Translations under genes and position numbers: made by a program | The notes under the pieces: generated by a model | Told to the model about the DNA's origin: nothing | The model's input: the letters and a program-made list of their open reading frames with translations, nothing else | Database searches by the model: none | Origin: Nansenia antarctica | Lineage: Eukaryota; Chordata; Actinopteri; Argentiniformes; Microstomatidae | Assembly: GCA_963989245.1 (NCBI GenBank) | Contig: OZ022349.1 | Coordinates: 34,279,616-34,343,615 of the forward strand | DNA length: 64,000 bases | Direction of reading: 5' to 3' | In this document: positions 11,377-24,844 of the stretch, in pieces | How the letters are laid out: the number at the start of each line of letters is the position of its first letter | Numbering within the stretch: position 1 is the first letter of the stretch

Positions 11377-13288
11377 TTGGCTGTTTGTGATTGGCTGTTT
11401 CCTCAGACGACTGTTTGTGATTGGCTGTTTCCTCAGACGACTGTTTGTGATTGGCTGTTTCCTCAGACGACTGTTTGTGATTGGCTGTTTCCTCAGACGA
11501 CTGTTTGTGATTGGCTGTTTCCTCAGACGACTGTTTGTGATTGGCTGTTTGTGATTGGATGTTTCCTCAGACGGCTGTTTGTGATTGGCTGTTTCCTCAG
11601 ACGACTGTTTGTGATTGGCTGTTTCCTCAGACGACTGTTTGTGATTGGCTGTTTTCTCAGACGACTGTTTGTGATTGGCTGTTTCCTCAGACGACTGTTT
11701 GTGATTGGCTGTTTCCTCAGACGACTGTTTGTGATTGGCTGTTTCCTCAGACGACTGTTTGTGATTGGCTGTTTCCTCAGACGACAGTTTGTGATTGGCT
11801 GTTTCCTCAGACGACTGTTTGTGATTTTCTGTTTGTGATTGGCTGTATCCTCAGACGACTGTTTGTGATTGGCTGTTTCCTCAGACGACTGTTTGTGATT
11901 GGCTGTTTCCTCAGACGGCTGTTTGTGATTGGCTGTTTCCTGAGACGGCTGTTTGTGATTGGCTGTTTCCTCAGACGACTGTTTGTGATTGGCTGTTTCC
12001 TCAGACGACTGTTTGTGATTGGCTGTTTCCTCAGACGACTGTTTGTGATTGGCTGTTTCCTCAGACGACTGTTTGTGATTGGCTGTTTCCTCAGACGGCT
12101 GTTTGTGATTGGCTGTTTCCTCAGACGACTGTTTGTGATTGGCTGTTTCCTCAGACGACTGTTTGTGATTGGCTGTTTGTGATTGGCTGTTTCCTCAGAC
12201 GACTGTTTGTGATTGGCTGTTTCCTCAGACGACTGTTTGTGATTGGCTGTTTCCTCAGACGACTGTTTGTGATTGGCTGTTTCCTTAGACGACTGTTTGT
12301 GATTGGCTGTTTCCTCAGACGGCTGTTTGTGATTGGCTGTTTCCTCAGACGACTGTTTGTGATTGGCTGTTTCCTCAGACGACTGTTTGTGATTGGCTGT
12401 TTGTGATTGGCTGTTTCCTCAGACGACTGTTTGTGATTGGCTGTTTCCTCAGACGACTGTTTGTGATTGGCTGTTTCCTCAGACGACTGTTTGTGATTGG
12501 CTGTTTCCTCAGACGACTGTTTGTGATTGGCTGTTTCCTCAGACGGCTGTTTGTGATTGGCTGTTTCCTCAGACGACTGTTTGTGATTGGCTGTTTCCTC
12601 AGACGACTGTTTGTGATTGGCTGTTTGTGATTGGCTGTTTCCTCAGACGACTGTTTGTGATTGGCTGTTTCCTCAGACGACTGTTTGTGATTGGCTGTTT
12701 CCTCAGACGACTGTTTGTGATTGGCTGTTTTATCAGACGACTGTTTGTGATTGGCTGTTTTCTCAGACGACTGTTTGTGATTGGCTGTTTCCTCAGACGA
12801 CTGTTTGTGATTGGCTGTTTCCTCAGACGACTGTTTGTGATTGGCTGTTTCCTCAGACGACTGTTTGTGATTGGCTGTTTCCTCAGACGACAGTTTGTGA
12901 TTGGCTGTTTCCTCAGACGACTGTTTGTGATTTTCTGTTTGTGATTGGCTGTATCCTCAGACGACTGTTTGTGATTGGCTGTTTCCTCAGACGACTGTTT
13001 GTGATTTTCTGTTTGTGATTGGCTGTATCCTCAGACGACTGTTTGTGATTGGCTGTTTCCTCAGACGACTGTTTGTGATTGGCTGTTTCCTCAGACGGCT
13101 GTTTGTGATTGGCTGTTTCCTGAGACGGCTGTTTGTGATTGGCTGTTTCCTCAGACGACTGTTTGTGATTGGCTGTTTCCTCAGACGACTGTTTGTGATT
13201 GGCTGTTTCCTCAGACGACTGTTTGTGATTGGCTGTATCCTCAGACGACAGTTTGTGATTGGCTGTTTCCTCAGACGACTGTTTGTGA
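11377..13288 (+). repeat. Runs including a partial copy shared with 19911
   Basis: Runs of 164, 284, 344, 224, 224, 314, 74 and 284 bp. The first three, with GGATG at 11541, GATTTTCTG at 11825 and CCTGAG near 11942, match 19911-20702. The 224, 224, 314 series matches 16997-17758. Two GATTTTCTG junctions, at 12931 and 13005, lie only 74 bp apart, consistent with a small deletion between two such junctions. Confidence 0.8.
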
Positions 13289-15350
13289 TTGGCTGTTTGT
13301 GATTGGATGTTTCCTCAGACGGCTGTTTGTGATTGGCTGTTTCCTCAGACGACTGTTTGTGATTGGCTGTTTCCCCAGACGACAGTTTGTGATTGGCTGT
13401 TTCCTCAGACGAATGTTTGTGATTGGCTGTTTGTGATTGGCTGTTTCCTCAGACGACTGTTTGTGATTGGCTGTTTCCTCAGACGGCTGTTTGTGATTGG
13501 CTGTTTCCTCAGACGACTGTTTGTGATTGGCTGTTTCCTCAGACGACTGTTTGTGATTGGCTGTTTCCCCAGACGACAGTTTGTGATTGGCTGTTTCCTC
13601 AGACGAATGTTTGTGATTGGCTGTTTCCTCAGACGACTGTTTGTGATTGGCTGTTTCCCCAGACGACAGTTTGTGATTGGCTGTTTCCTCAGACGAATGT
13701 TTGTGATTGGCTGTTTGTGATTGGCTGTTTCCTCAGACGACTGTTTGTGATTGGCTGTTTCCTCAGACGACTGTTTGTGATTGGCTGTTTCCTCAGACGA
13801 CTGTTTGTGATTGGCTGTTTCCTCAGACGACTGTTTGTGATTGGCTGTTTCCTCAGACGACTGTTTGTGATTGGCTGTTTCCCCAGACGACAGTTTGTGA
13901 TTGGCTGTTTCCTCAGACGAATGTTTGTGATTGGCTGTTTGTGATTGGCTGTTTCCTCAGACGACTGTTTGTGATTGGCTGTTTCCTCAGACGGCTGTTT
14001 GTGATTGGCTGTTTCCTCAGATGACTGTTTGTGATTGGCTGTTTCCTCAGACGACTGTTTGTGATTGGCTGTTTCCCCAGACGACAGTTTGTGATTGGCT
14101 GTTTCCTCAGACGAATGTTTGTGATTGGCTGTTTGTGATTGGCTGTTTCCTCAGACGACTGTTTGTGATTGGCTGTTTCCTCAGACGACTGTTTGTGATT
14201 GGCTGTTTCCTCAGACGACTGTTTGTGATTGGCTGTTTCCTCAGACGACTGTTTGTGATTGGCTGTTTCCTCAGACGACTGTTTGTGATTGGCTGTTTCC
14301 TCAGACGGCTGTTTGTGATTGGCTGTTTCCTCAGACGACTGTTTGTGATTGGCTGTTTCCTCAGACGACTGTTTGTGATTGGCTGTTTCCCCAGACGACA
14401 GTTTGTGATTGGCTGTTTCCTCAGACGAATGTTTGTGATTGGCTGTTTGTGATTGGCTGTTTCCTCAGACGACTGTTTGTGATTGGCTGTTTCCTCAGAC
14501 GACTGTTTGTGATTGGCTGTTTCCTCAGACGGCTGTTTGTGATTGGCTGTTTCCTCAGACGACTGTTTGTGATTGGCTGTTTCCTCAGACGACTGTTTGT
14601 GATTGGCTGTTTCCTCAGACGACTGTTTGTGATTGGCTGTTTCCTCAGACGACTGTTTGTGATTGGCTGTTTCCTCAGACGGCTGTTTGTGATTGGCTGT
14701 TTCCTCAGACGACTGTTTGTGATTGGCTGTTTCCTCAGACGACTGTTTGTGATTGGCTGTTTCCCCAGACGACAGTTTGTGATTGGCTGTTTCCTCAGAC
14801 GAATGTTTGTGATTGGCTGTTTGTGATTGGCTGTTTCCTCAGACGACTGTTTGTGATTGGCTGTTTCCTCAGACGGCTGTTTGTGATTGGCTGTTTCCTC
14901 AGATGACTGTTTGTGATTGGCTGTTTCCTCAGACGACTGTTTGTGATTGGCTGTTTCCCCAGACGACAGTTTGTGATTGGCTGTTTCCTCAGACGAATGT
15001 TTGTGATTGGCTGTTTGTGATTGGCTGTTTCCTCAGACGACTGTTTGTGATTGGCTGTTTCCTCAGACGACTGTTTGTGATTGGCTGTTTCCTCAGACGA
15101 CTGTTTGTGATTGGCTGTTTCCTCAGACGACTGTTTGTGATTGGCTGTTTCCTCAGACGACTGTTTGTGATTGGCTGTTTCCTCAGACGACTGTTTGTGA
15201 TTGGCTGTTTCCTCAGACGGCTGTTTGTGATTGGCTGTTTCCTCAGACGACTGTTTGTGATTGGCTGTTTCCTCAGACGACTGTTTGTGATTGGCTGTTT
15301 CCCCAGACGACAGTTTGTGATTGGCTGTTTCCTCAGACGAATGTTTGTGA
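13289..15350 (+). repeat. AATG-type short-run region
   Basis: Runs of 134, 284, 224, 194, 314, 374, 194 and 344 bp, returning to the CCCC/CAG/AATG style of the first 8.7 kb. Near 13606 an AATG unit is followed by an ordinary full unit and no half-unit, breaking the usual link. 13931-14438 is another 508-bp module and 14813-15350 a version one unit longer. Confidence 0.8.
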
Positions 15351-18012
15351 TTGGCTGTTTGTGATTGGCTGTTTCCTCAGACGACTGTTTGTGATTGGCT
15401 GTTTCCTCAGACGACTGTTTGTGATTGGCTGTTTCCTCAGACGGCTGTTTGTGATTGGCTGTTTCCTCAGACGACTGTTTGTGATTGGCTGTTTCCTCAG
15501 ACGACTGTTTGTGATTGGCTGTTTCCTCAGACGACTGTTTGTGATTGGCTGTTTCCTCAGACGACTGTTTGTGATTGGCTGTTTCCTCAGACGGCTGTTT
15601 GTGATTGGCTGTTTCCTCAGACGACTGTTTGTGATTGGCTGTTTCCTCAGACGACTGTTTGTGATTGGCTGTTTCCCCAGACGACAGTTTGTGATTGGCT
15701 GTTTCCTCAGACGACTGTTTGTGATTGGCTGTTTCCTCAGACGACTGTTTGTGATTGGCTGTTTCCTCAGACGACTGTTTGTGATTGGCTGTTTCCTCAG
15801 ACGACTGTTTGTGATTGGCTGTTTCCTCAGACGACTGTTTGTGATTGGCTGTTTCCTCAGACGACAGTTTGTGATTGGCTGTTTCCTCAGACGACTGTTT
15901 GTGATTGGCTGTTTCCTCAGACGACTGTTTGTGATTGGCTGTTTCCTCAGACGACTGTTTGTGATTGGCTGTTTCCTCAGACGACTGTTTGTGATTGGCT
16001 GTTTCCTCAGACGACTGTTTGTGATTGGCTGTTTCCTCAGACGACTGTTTGTGATTGGCTGTTTTCTCAGACGACTGTTTGTGATTGGCTGTTTCCTCAG
16101 ACGACAGTTTGTGATTGGCTGTTTGTGATTGGCTGTATCCTCAGACGACTGTTTGTGGTTGGCTGTTTCCTCAGACGACTGTTTGTGATTGGCTGTTTCC
16201 TCAGACGACTGTTTGTGATTGGCTGTTTCCTCAGACGACTGTTTGTGATTGGCTGTTTCCTCAGACGACTGTTTGTGATTGGCTGTTTCCTCAGACGACT
16301 GTTTGTGATTGGCTGTTTTCTCAGACGACTGTTTGTGATTGGCTGTTTCCTCAGACGACTGTTTGTGATTGGCTGTTTCCTCAGACGACTGTTTGTGATT
16401 GGCTGTTTCCTCAGACGACTGTTTGAGATTGGCTGTTTCCTCAGACGACAGTTTGTGATTGGCTGTTTCCTCAGACGACTGTTTGTGATTGGCTGTTTGT
16501 GATTGGCTGTATCCTCAGACGACAGTTTGTGATTGGCTGTTTCCTCAGACGACTGTTTGTGATTGGCTGTTTGTGATTGGATGTTTCCTCAGACGGCTGT
16601 TTGTGATTGGCTGTTTCCTCAGACGACTGTTTGTGATTGGCTGTTTCCTCAGACGACTGTTTGTGATTGGCTGTTTCCTCAGACGACTGTTTGTGATTGG
16701 CTGTTTCCTCAGACAACTGTTTGTGATTGGCTGTTTCCTCAGACGGCTGTTTGTGATTGGCTGTTTCCTGAGACGGCTGTTTGTGATTGGCTGTTTCCTC
16801 AGACGACTGTTTGTGATTGGCTGTTTCCTCAGACGACTGTTTGTGATTGGCTGTTTCCTCAGACGACTGTTTGTGATTGGCTGTTTCCTCAGACGACTGT
16901 TTGTGATTGGCTGTTTCCTCAGACGGCTGTTTGTGATTGGCTGTTTCCTCAGACGACTGTTTGTGATTGGCTGTTTCCTCAGACGACTGTTTGTGATTGG
17001 CTGTTTGTGATTGGCTGTTTCCTCAGACGACTGTTTGTGATTGGCTGTTTCCTCAGACGACTGTTTGTGATTGGCTGTTTCCTCAGACGACTGTTTGTGA
17101 TTGGCTGTTTCCTTAGACGACTGTTTGTGATTGGCTGTTTCCTCAGACGGCTGTTTGTGATTGGCTGTTTCCTCAGACGACTGTTTGTGATTGGCTGTTT
17201 CCTCAGACGACTGTTTGTGATTGGCTGTTTGTGATTGGCTGTTTCCTCAGACGACTGTTTGTGATTGGCTGTTTCCTCAGACGACTGTTTGTGATTGGCT
17301 GTTTCCTCAGACGACTGTTTGTGATTGGCTGTTTCCTCAGACGACTGTTTGTGATTGGCTGTTTCCTCAGACGGCTGTTTGTGATTGGCTGTTTCCTCAG
17401 ACGACTGTTTGTGATTGGCTGTTTCCTCAGACGACTGTTTGTGATTGGCTGTTTGTGATTGGCTGTTTCCTCAGACGACTGTTTGTGATTGGCTGTTTCC
17501 TCAGACGACTGTTTGTGATTGGCTGTTTCCTCAGACGACTGTTTGTGATTGGCTGTTTTATCAGACGACTGTTTGTGATTGGCTGTTTTCTCAGACGACT
17601 GTTTGTGATTGGCTGTTTCCTCAGACGACTGTTTGTGATTGGCTGTTTCCTCAGACGACTGTTTGTGATTGGCTGTTTCCTCAGACGACTGTTTGTGATT
17701 GGCTGTTTCCTCAGACGACAGTTTGTGATTGGCTGTTTCCTCAGACGACTGTTTGTGATTTTCTGTTTGTGATTGGCTGTATCCTCAGACGACTGTTTGT
17801 GATTGGCTGTTTCCTCAGACGACTGTTTGTGATTGGCTGTTTCCTCAGACGACTGTTTGTGATTGGCTGTTTCCTCAGACGGCTGTTTGTGATTGGCTGT
17901 TTCCTCAGACGACTGTTTGTGATTGGCTGTTTCCTCAGACGACTGTTTGTGATTGGCTGTTTCCCCAGACGACAGTTTGTGATTGGCTGTTTCCTCAGAC
18001 GAATGTTTGTGA
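15351..18012 (+). repeat. 2.6-kb segment, copy 2 (partner at 8745)
   Basis: Runs of 764, 374, 74, 434, 224, 224, 314 and 254 bp with the same ordered markers as 8745-11376, including GTGGTTGG near 16157, TTTGAGATT near 16425, ACAAC near 16715 and CCTGAG near 16769. From 16115 onward this copy is itself duplicated in tandem. Confidence 0.85.
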
Positions 18013-19910
18013 TTGGCTGTTTGTGATTGGCTGTTTCCTCAGACGACTGTTTGTGATTGGCTGTTTCCTCAGACGACTGTTTGTGATTGGCTGTTTCCTC
18101 AGACGACTGTTTGTGATTGGCTGTTTCCTCAGACGACTGTTTGTGATTGGCTGTTTCCTCAGACGACTGTTTGTGATTGGCTGTTTCCTCAGACGACTGT
18201 TTGTGATTGGCTGTTTTCTCAGACGACTGTTTGTGATTGGCTGTTTCCTCAGACGACTGTTTGTGATTGGCTGTTTCCTCAGACGACTGTTTGTGATTGG
18301 CTGTTTCCTCAGACGACTGTTTGAGATTGGCTGTTTCCTCAGACGACAGTTTGTGATTGGCTGTTTCCTCAGACGACTGTTTGTGATTGGCTGTTTGTGA
18401 TTGGCTGTATCCTCAGACGACAGTTTGTGATTGGCTGTTTCCTCAGACGACTGTTTGTGATTGGCTGTTTGTGATTGGATGTTTCCTCAGACGGCTGTTT
18501 GTGATTGGCTGTTTCCTCAGACGACTGTTTGTGATTGGCTGTTTCCTCAGACGACTGTTTGTGATTGGCTGTTTCCTCAGACGACTGTTTGTGATTGGCT
18601 GTTTCCTCAGACAACTGTTTGTGATTGGCTGTTTCCTCAGACGGCTGTTTGTGATTGGCTGTTTCCTGAGACGGCTGTTTGTGATTGGCTGTTTCCTCAG
18701 ACGACTGTTTGTGATTGGCTGTTTCCTCAGACGACTGTTTGTGATTGGCTGTTTCCTCAGACGACTGTTTGTGATTGGCTGTTTCCTCAGACGACTGTTT
18801 GTGATTGGCTGTTTCCTCAGACGGCTGTTTGTGATTGGCTGTTTCCTCAGACGACTGTTTGTGATTGGCTGTTTCCTCAGACGACTGTTTGTGATTGGCT
18901 GTTTGTGATTGGCTGTTTCCTCAGACGACTGTTTGTGATTGGCTGTTTCCTCAGACGACTGTTTGTGATTGGCTGTTTCCTCAGACGACTGTTTGTGATT
19001 GGCTGTTTCCTTAGACGACTGTTTGTGATTGGCTGTTTCCTCAGACGGCTGTTTGTGATTGGCTGTTTCCTCAGACGACTGTTTGTGATTGGCTGTTTCC
19101 TCAGACGACTGTTTGTGATTGGCTGTTTGTGATTGGCTGTTTCCTCAGACGACTGTTTGTGATTGGCTGTTTCCTCAGACGACTGTTTGTGATTGGCTGT
19201 TTCCTCAGACGACTGTTTGTGATTGGCTGTTTCCTCAGACGACTGTTTGTGATTGGCTGTTTCCTCAGACGGCTGTTTGTGATTGGCTGTTTCCTCAGAC
19301 GACTGTTTGTGATTGGCTGTTTCCTCAGACGACTGTTTGTGATTGGCTGTTTGTGATTGGCTGTTTCCTCAGACGACTGTTTGTGATTGGCTGTTTCCTC
19401 AGACGACTGTTTGTGATTGGCTGTTTCCTCAGACGACTGTTTGTGATTGGCTGTTTTATCAGACGACTGTTTGTGATTGGCTGTTTTCTCAGACGACTGT
19501 TTGTGATTGGCTGTTTCCTCAGACGACTGTTTGTGATTGGCTGTTTCCTCAGACGACTGTTTGTGATTGGCTGTTTCCTCAGACGACTGTTTGTGATTGG
19601 CTGTTTCCTCAGACGACAGTTTGTGATTGGCTGTTTCCTCAGACGACTGTTTGTGATTTTCTGTTTGTGATTGGCTGTATCCTCAGACGACTGTTTGTGA
19701 TTGGCTGTTTCCTCAGACGACTGTTTGTGATTGGCTGTTTCCTCAGACGACTGTTTGTGATTGGCTGTTTCCTCAGACGGCTGTTTGTGATTGGCTGTTT
19801 CCTCAGACGACTGTTTGTGATTGGCTGTTTCCTCAGACGACTGTTTGTGATTGGCTGTTTCCCCAGACGACAGTTTGTGATTGGCTGTTTCCTCAGACGA
19901 ATGTTTGTGA
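16115..19910 (+). repeat. 1,898-bp tandem duplication (16115-18012 and 18013-19910)
   Basis: The run series 374, 74, 434, 224, 224, 314, 254 is repeated twice in succession, each totalling 1,898 bp. The first copy opens with GTATCC and GTGGTTGG, whereas the second opens with consensus units. The later markers (GAGATT, GTATCC/CAG, GGATG, ACAAC, CCTGAG, CCTTAG, TTTTATC, GATTTTCTG) agree. The crossover joint therefore lies near the 18013 half-unit, before the first shared rare marker. Confidence 0.88.
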
Positions 19911-22136
19911 TTGGCTGTTTGTGATTGGCTGTTTCCTCAGACGACTGTTTGTGATTGGCTGTTTCCTCAGACGACTGTTTGTGATTGGCTGTTTCCTCAG
20001 ACGACTGTTTGTGATTGGCTGTTTCCTCAGACGACTGTTTGTGATTGGCTGTTTCCTCAGACGACTGTTTGTGATTGGCTGTTTGTGATTGGATGTTTCC
20101 TCAGACGGCTGTTTGTGATTGGCTGTTTCCTCAGACGACTGTTTGTGATTGGCTGTTTCCTCAGACGACTGTTTGTGATTGGCTGTTTTCTCAGACGACT
20201 GTTTGTGATTGGCTGTTTCCTCAGACGACTGTTTGTGATTGGCTGTTTCCTCAGACGACTGTTTGTGATTGGCTGTTTCCTCAGACGACTGTTTGTGATT
20301 GGCTGTTTCCTCAGACGACAGTTTGTGATTGGCTGTTTCCTCAGACGACTGTTTGTGATTTTCTGTTTGTGATTGGCTGTATCCTCAGACGACTGTTTGT
20401 GATTGGCTGTTTCCTCAGACGACTGTTTGTGATTGGCTGTTTCCTCAGACGGCTGTTTGTGATTGGCTGTTTCCTGAGACGGCTGTTTGTGATTGGCTGT
20501 TTCCTCAGACGACTGTTTGTGATTGGCTGTTTCCTCAGACGACTGTTTGTGATTGGCTGTTTCCTCAGACGACTGTTTGTGATTGGCTGTTTCCTCAGAC
20601 GACTGTTTGTGATTGGCTGTTTCCTCAGACGGCTGTTTGTGATTGGCTGTTTCCTCAGACGACTGTTTGTGATTGGCTGTTTCCTCAGACGACTGTTTGT
20701 GATTGGCTGTTTGTGATTGGCTGTTTCCTCAGACGACTGTTTGTGATTGGCTGTTTCCTCAGACGACTGTTTGTGATTGGCTGTTTCCTCAGACGACTGT
20801 TTGTGATTGGCTGTTTTATCAGACGACTGTTTGTGATTGGCTGTTTTCTCAGACGACTGTTTGTGATTGGCTGTTTCCTCAGACGACTGTTTGTGATTGG
20901 CTGTTTCCTCAGACGACTGTTTGTGATTGGCTGTTTCCTCAGACGACTGTTTGTGATTGGCTGTTTCCTCAGACGACAGTTTGTGATTGGCTGTTTCCTC
21001 AGACGACTGTTTGTGATTTTCTGTTGGTGATTGGCTGTATCCTCAGACGACTGTTTGTGATTGGCTGTTTCCTCAGACGACTGTTTGTGATTGGCTGTTT
21101 CCTCAGACGACTGTTTGTGATTGGCTGTTTTCTCAGACGGCTGTTTGTGATTGGCTGTTTCCTCAGACGACTGTTTGTGATTGGCTGTTTCCTCAGACGA
21201 CTGTTTGTGATTGGCTGTTTCCCCAGACGACAGTTTGTGATTGGCTGTTTCCTCAGACGAATGTTTGTGATTGGCTGTTTGTGATTGGCTGTTTCCTCAG
21301 ACGACTGTTTGTGATTGGCTGTTTCCTCAGACGACTGTTTGTGATTGGCTGTTTCCTCAGACGACTGTTTGTGATTGGCTGTTTCCTCAGACGACTGTTT
21401 GTGATTGGCTGTTTCCTCAGACGACTGTTTGTGATTGGCTGTTTGTGATTGGCTGTTTCCTCAGACGACTGTTTGTGATTGGCTGTTTCCTCAGACGACT
21501 GTTTGTGATTGGCTGTTTCCTCAGACGACTGTTTGTGATTGGCTGTTTTCTCAGACGACTGTTTGTGATTGGCTGTTTCCTCAGACGACTGTTTGTGATT
21601 GGCTGTTTCCTCAGACGACTGTTTGTGATTGGCTGTTTCCTCAGACGACTGTTTGTGATTGGCTGTTTCCTCAGACGACAGTTTGTGATTGGCTGTTTCC
21701 TCAGACGACTGTTTGTGATTTTCTGTTTGTGATTGGCTGTATCCTCAGACGACTGTTTGTGATTGGCTGTTTTCTCAGACGACTGTTTGTGATTGGCTGT
21801 TTCCTCAGACGACTGTTTGTGATTGGCTGTTTCCTCAGACGGCTGTTTGTGATTGGCTGTTTCCTCAGACGACTGTTTGTGATTGGCTGTTTCCTCAGAC
21901 GACTGTTTGTGATTGGCTGTTTCCCCAGACGACAGTTTGTGATTGGCTGTTTCCTCAGACGAATGTTTGTGATTGGCTGTTTGTGATTGGCTGTTTCCTC
22001 AGACGACTGTTTGTGATTGGCTGTTTCCTCAGACGACTGTTTGTGATTGGCTGTTTCCTCAGACGACTGTTTGTGATTGGCTGTTTCCTCAGACGACTGT
22101 TTGTGATTGGCTGTTTCCTCAGACGACTGTTTGTGA
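19911..22136 (+). repeat. 164/284/254-type runs
   Basis: Runs of 164, 284, 344, 314, 254, 164, 284, 254 and 164 bp. GATTTTCTG junctions occur at 20359, 21017 and 21719. The junction at 21017 has a private change, CTGTTGGTGA (G at 21026). At 21435 the expected GGATG marker after the half-unit is missing, so that position reads as consensus, perhaps by conversion. Confidence 0.8.
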
Positions 22137-23170
22137 TTGGCTGTTTGTGATTGGATGTTTCCTCAGACGGCTGTTTGTGATTGGCTGTTTCCTCAGACGA
22201 CTGTTTGTGATTGGCTGTTTCCTCAGACGACTGTTTGTGATTGGCTGTTTCCTCAGACGACTGTTTGTGATTGGCTGTTTCCTCAGACGGCTGTTTGTGA
22301 TTGGCTGTTTCCTCAGACGGCTGTTTGTGATTGGCTGTTTCCTCAGACGACTGTTTGTGATTGGCTGTTTCCTCAGACGGCTGTTTGTGATTGGCTGTTT
22401 ACTCAGACGACTGTTTGTGATTGGCTGTTTCCTCAGACGACTGTTTGTGATTGGCTGTTTCCTCAGACGACTGTTTGTGATTGGCTGTTTCCTCAGACGA
22501 CTGTTTGTGATTGGCTGTTTCCTCAAACGTCTGTTTGTGATTGGCTGTTTTCTCAGACGACTGTTTGTGATTGGCTCTTTCCTCAGACGACTGTTTGTGA
22601 TTGGCTGTTTCCTCAGACGACTGTTTGTGATTGGCTGTTTCCTCAGACGACAGTTTGTGATTGGCTGTTTCCTCAGACGACTGTTTGTGATTGGCTGTTT
22701 CCTCAGACGACTGTTTGTGATTGGATGTTTCCTCAGACGGCTGTTTGTGATTGGCAGTTTCCTCAGACGACTGTTTGTGATTGGCTGTTTCCTCAGACGA
22801 CTGTTTGTGATTGGCTGTTTCCTCAGACGACTGTTTGTGATTGGCTGTTTCCTCAGACGGCTGTTTGTGATTGGCTGTTTCCTCAGACGGCTGTTTGGGA
22901 TTGGCTGTTTCCTCAGACGACTGTTTGTGATTGGCTGTTTCCTCAGACGGCTGTTTGTGATAGGCTGTTTACTCAGACGACTGTTTGTGATTGGCTGTTT
23001 CCTCAGACGACTGTTTGTGATTGGCTGTTTCCTCAGACGACTGTTTGTGATTGGCTGTTTCCTCAGACGACTGTTTGTGATTGGCTGTTTCCTCAGACGA
23101 CTGTTTGTGATTGCCTGTTTCCTCAGACGACAGTTTGTGATTGGCTGTTTCCTCAGACGACTGTTTGTGA
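22137..23170 (+). repeat. 34-unit variant-rich long block, copy 1
   Basis: One uninterrupted 1,034-bp run with many ordered markers: GGATG at the start, TTTACTC near 22400, CCTCAAACGTC at 22521, TTTTCTC near 22548, GGCTCTTTCC at 22571, GGATG at 22721, GGCAGTTTCC at 22751, TTTGGGATT at 22891, GTGATAGG with TTTACTC at 22957-22980, and GATTGCCTG at 23111. The same series recurs at 33681 (1,034 bp) and 35133 (1,064 bp), at 56983 in shortened form, and as the left part of the chimeric blocks at 51777 and 53573. Confidence 0.88.
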
Positions 23171-24844
23171 TTGGCTGTTTGTGATTGGCTGTTTCCTCAG
23201 ACGACTGTTTGTGATTGGCTGTTTCCTCAGACGACTATTTGTGATTGGCTGTTTCCTCAGACGACTGTTTGTAATTGGCTGTTTCCTCAGACGACTGTTT
23301 GTGATTGGCTGTTTCCTCAGACGACTGTTTGTGATTGGCTGTTTCCTCAGACGACAGTTTGTGATTGGCTGTTTCCTCAGACGACTGTTTGTGATTGGCT
23401 GTTTCCTCAGACGACTGTTTGTGATTGGCTGTTTGTGATTGGCTGTTTCCTCAGACGACTGTTTGTGATTGGATGTTTCCTCAGACGGCTGTTTGTGATT
23501 GGCTGTTTCCTCAGACGACTGTTTGTGATTGGCTGTTTCCTCAGACGACTGTTTGTGATTGGCTGTTTCCTCAGACGACAGTTTGTGATTGGCTGTTTTC
23601 TCAGACGACTGTTTGTGATTGGCTGTTTGTGATTGGCTGTTTCCTCAGACGAGTGTTTGTGATTGGATGTTTCCTCAGACGGCTGTTTGTGATTGGCTGT
23701 TTCCTCAGACGACTGTTTGTGATTGGCTGTTTCCTCAGACGACTGTTTGTGATTGGCTGTTTCCTCAGACGACTGTTTGTGATTGGCTGTTTGTGATTGG
23801 CTGTTTCCTCAGACGACTGTTTGTGATTGGATGTTTCCTCAGACGGCTGTTTGTGATTGGCTGTTTCCTCAGACGACTGTTTGTGATTGGCTGTTTCCTC
23901 AGACGACTGTTTGTGATTGGCTGTTTCCTCAGACGACAGTTTGTGATTGGCTGTTTCCTCAGACGACTGTTTGTGATTGGCTGTTTGTGATTGGCTGTTT
24001 CCTCAGACGACTGTTTGTGATTGGATGTTTCCTCAGACGGCTGTTTGTGATTGGCTGTTTCCTCAGACGACTGTTTGTGATTGGCTGTTTCCTCAGACGA
24101 CTGTTTGTGATTGGCTGTTTCCTCAGACGACTGTTTGTGATTGGCTGTTTCCTCAGACGACTGCTTGTGATTGGCTGTTTCCTCAGACGACTGTTTGTGA
24201 TTGGCTGTTTCCTCAGACGACTGTTTGTGATTGGCTGTTTCCTCAGACGGCTGTTTGTGATTGGCTGTTTCCTCAGACGACTGTTTGTGATTGGCTGTTT
24301 CCTCAGACGACTGTTTGTGATTGGCTGTTTCCTCAAACGTCTGTTTGTGATTGGCTGTTTTCTCAGACGACTGTTTGTGATTGGCTCTTTCCTCAGACGA
24401 CTGTTTGTGATTGGCTGTTTCCTCAGACGACTGTTTGTGATTGGCTGTTTCCTCAGACGACTGTTTGTGATTGCCTGTTTCCTCAGACGACAGTTTGTGA
24501 TTGGCTGTTTCCTCAGACGACTGTTTGTGATTGGCTGTTTGTGATTGGCTGTTTCCTCAGACGACTGTTTGTGATTGGCTGTTTCCTCAGACGACTATTT
24601 GTGATTGGCTGTTTCCTCAGACGACTGTTTGTGATTGGCTGTTTCCTCAGACGACTGTTTGTGATTGGCTGTTTCCTCAGACGACTGTTTGTGATTGGCT
24701 GTTTCCTCAGACGGCTGTTTGTGATTGGCTGTTTCCTCAGACGACTGTTTGTGATTGGCTGTTTCCTCAGACGACTGTTTGTGATTGGCTGTTTCCCCAG
24801 ACGACAGTTTGTGATTGGCTGTTTCCTCAGACGAATGTTTGTGA
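23171..24844 (+). repeat. Tail of the long block plus a shortened 554-bp relative
   Basis: Runs of 254, 194, 164, 194, 554 and 314 bp. The first carries ACGACTATTTG and GTAATTGG (near 23236 and 23272). The second to fourth each open with a unit followed by GGATG. The 554-bp run from 23977 is an internally deleted form of the long block, keeping CAAACGTC (near 24335), TTTTCTC, GGCTCTTT and GATTGCCTG, with its own ACTGCTTG near 24163. The series matches 57987-59540, about 34.8 kb away. Confidence 0.82.
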
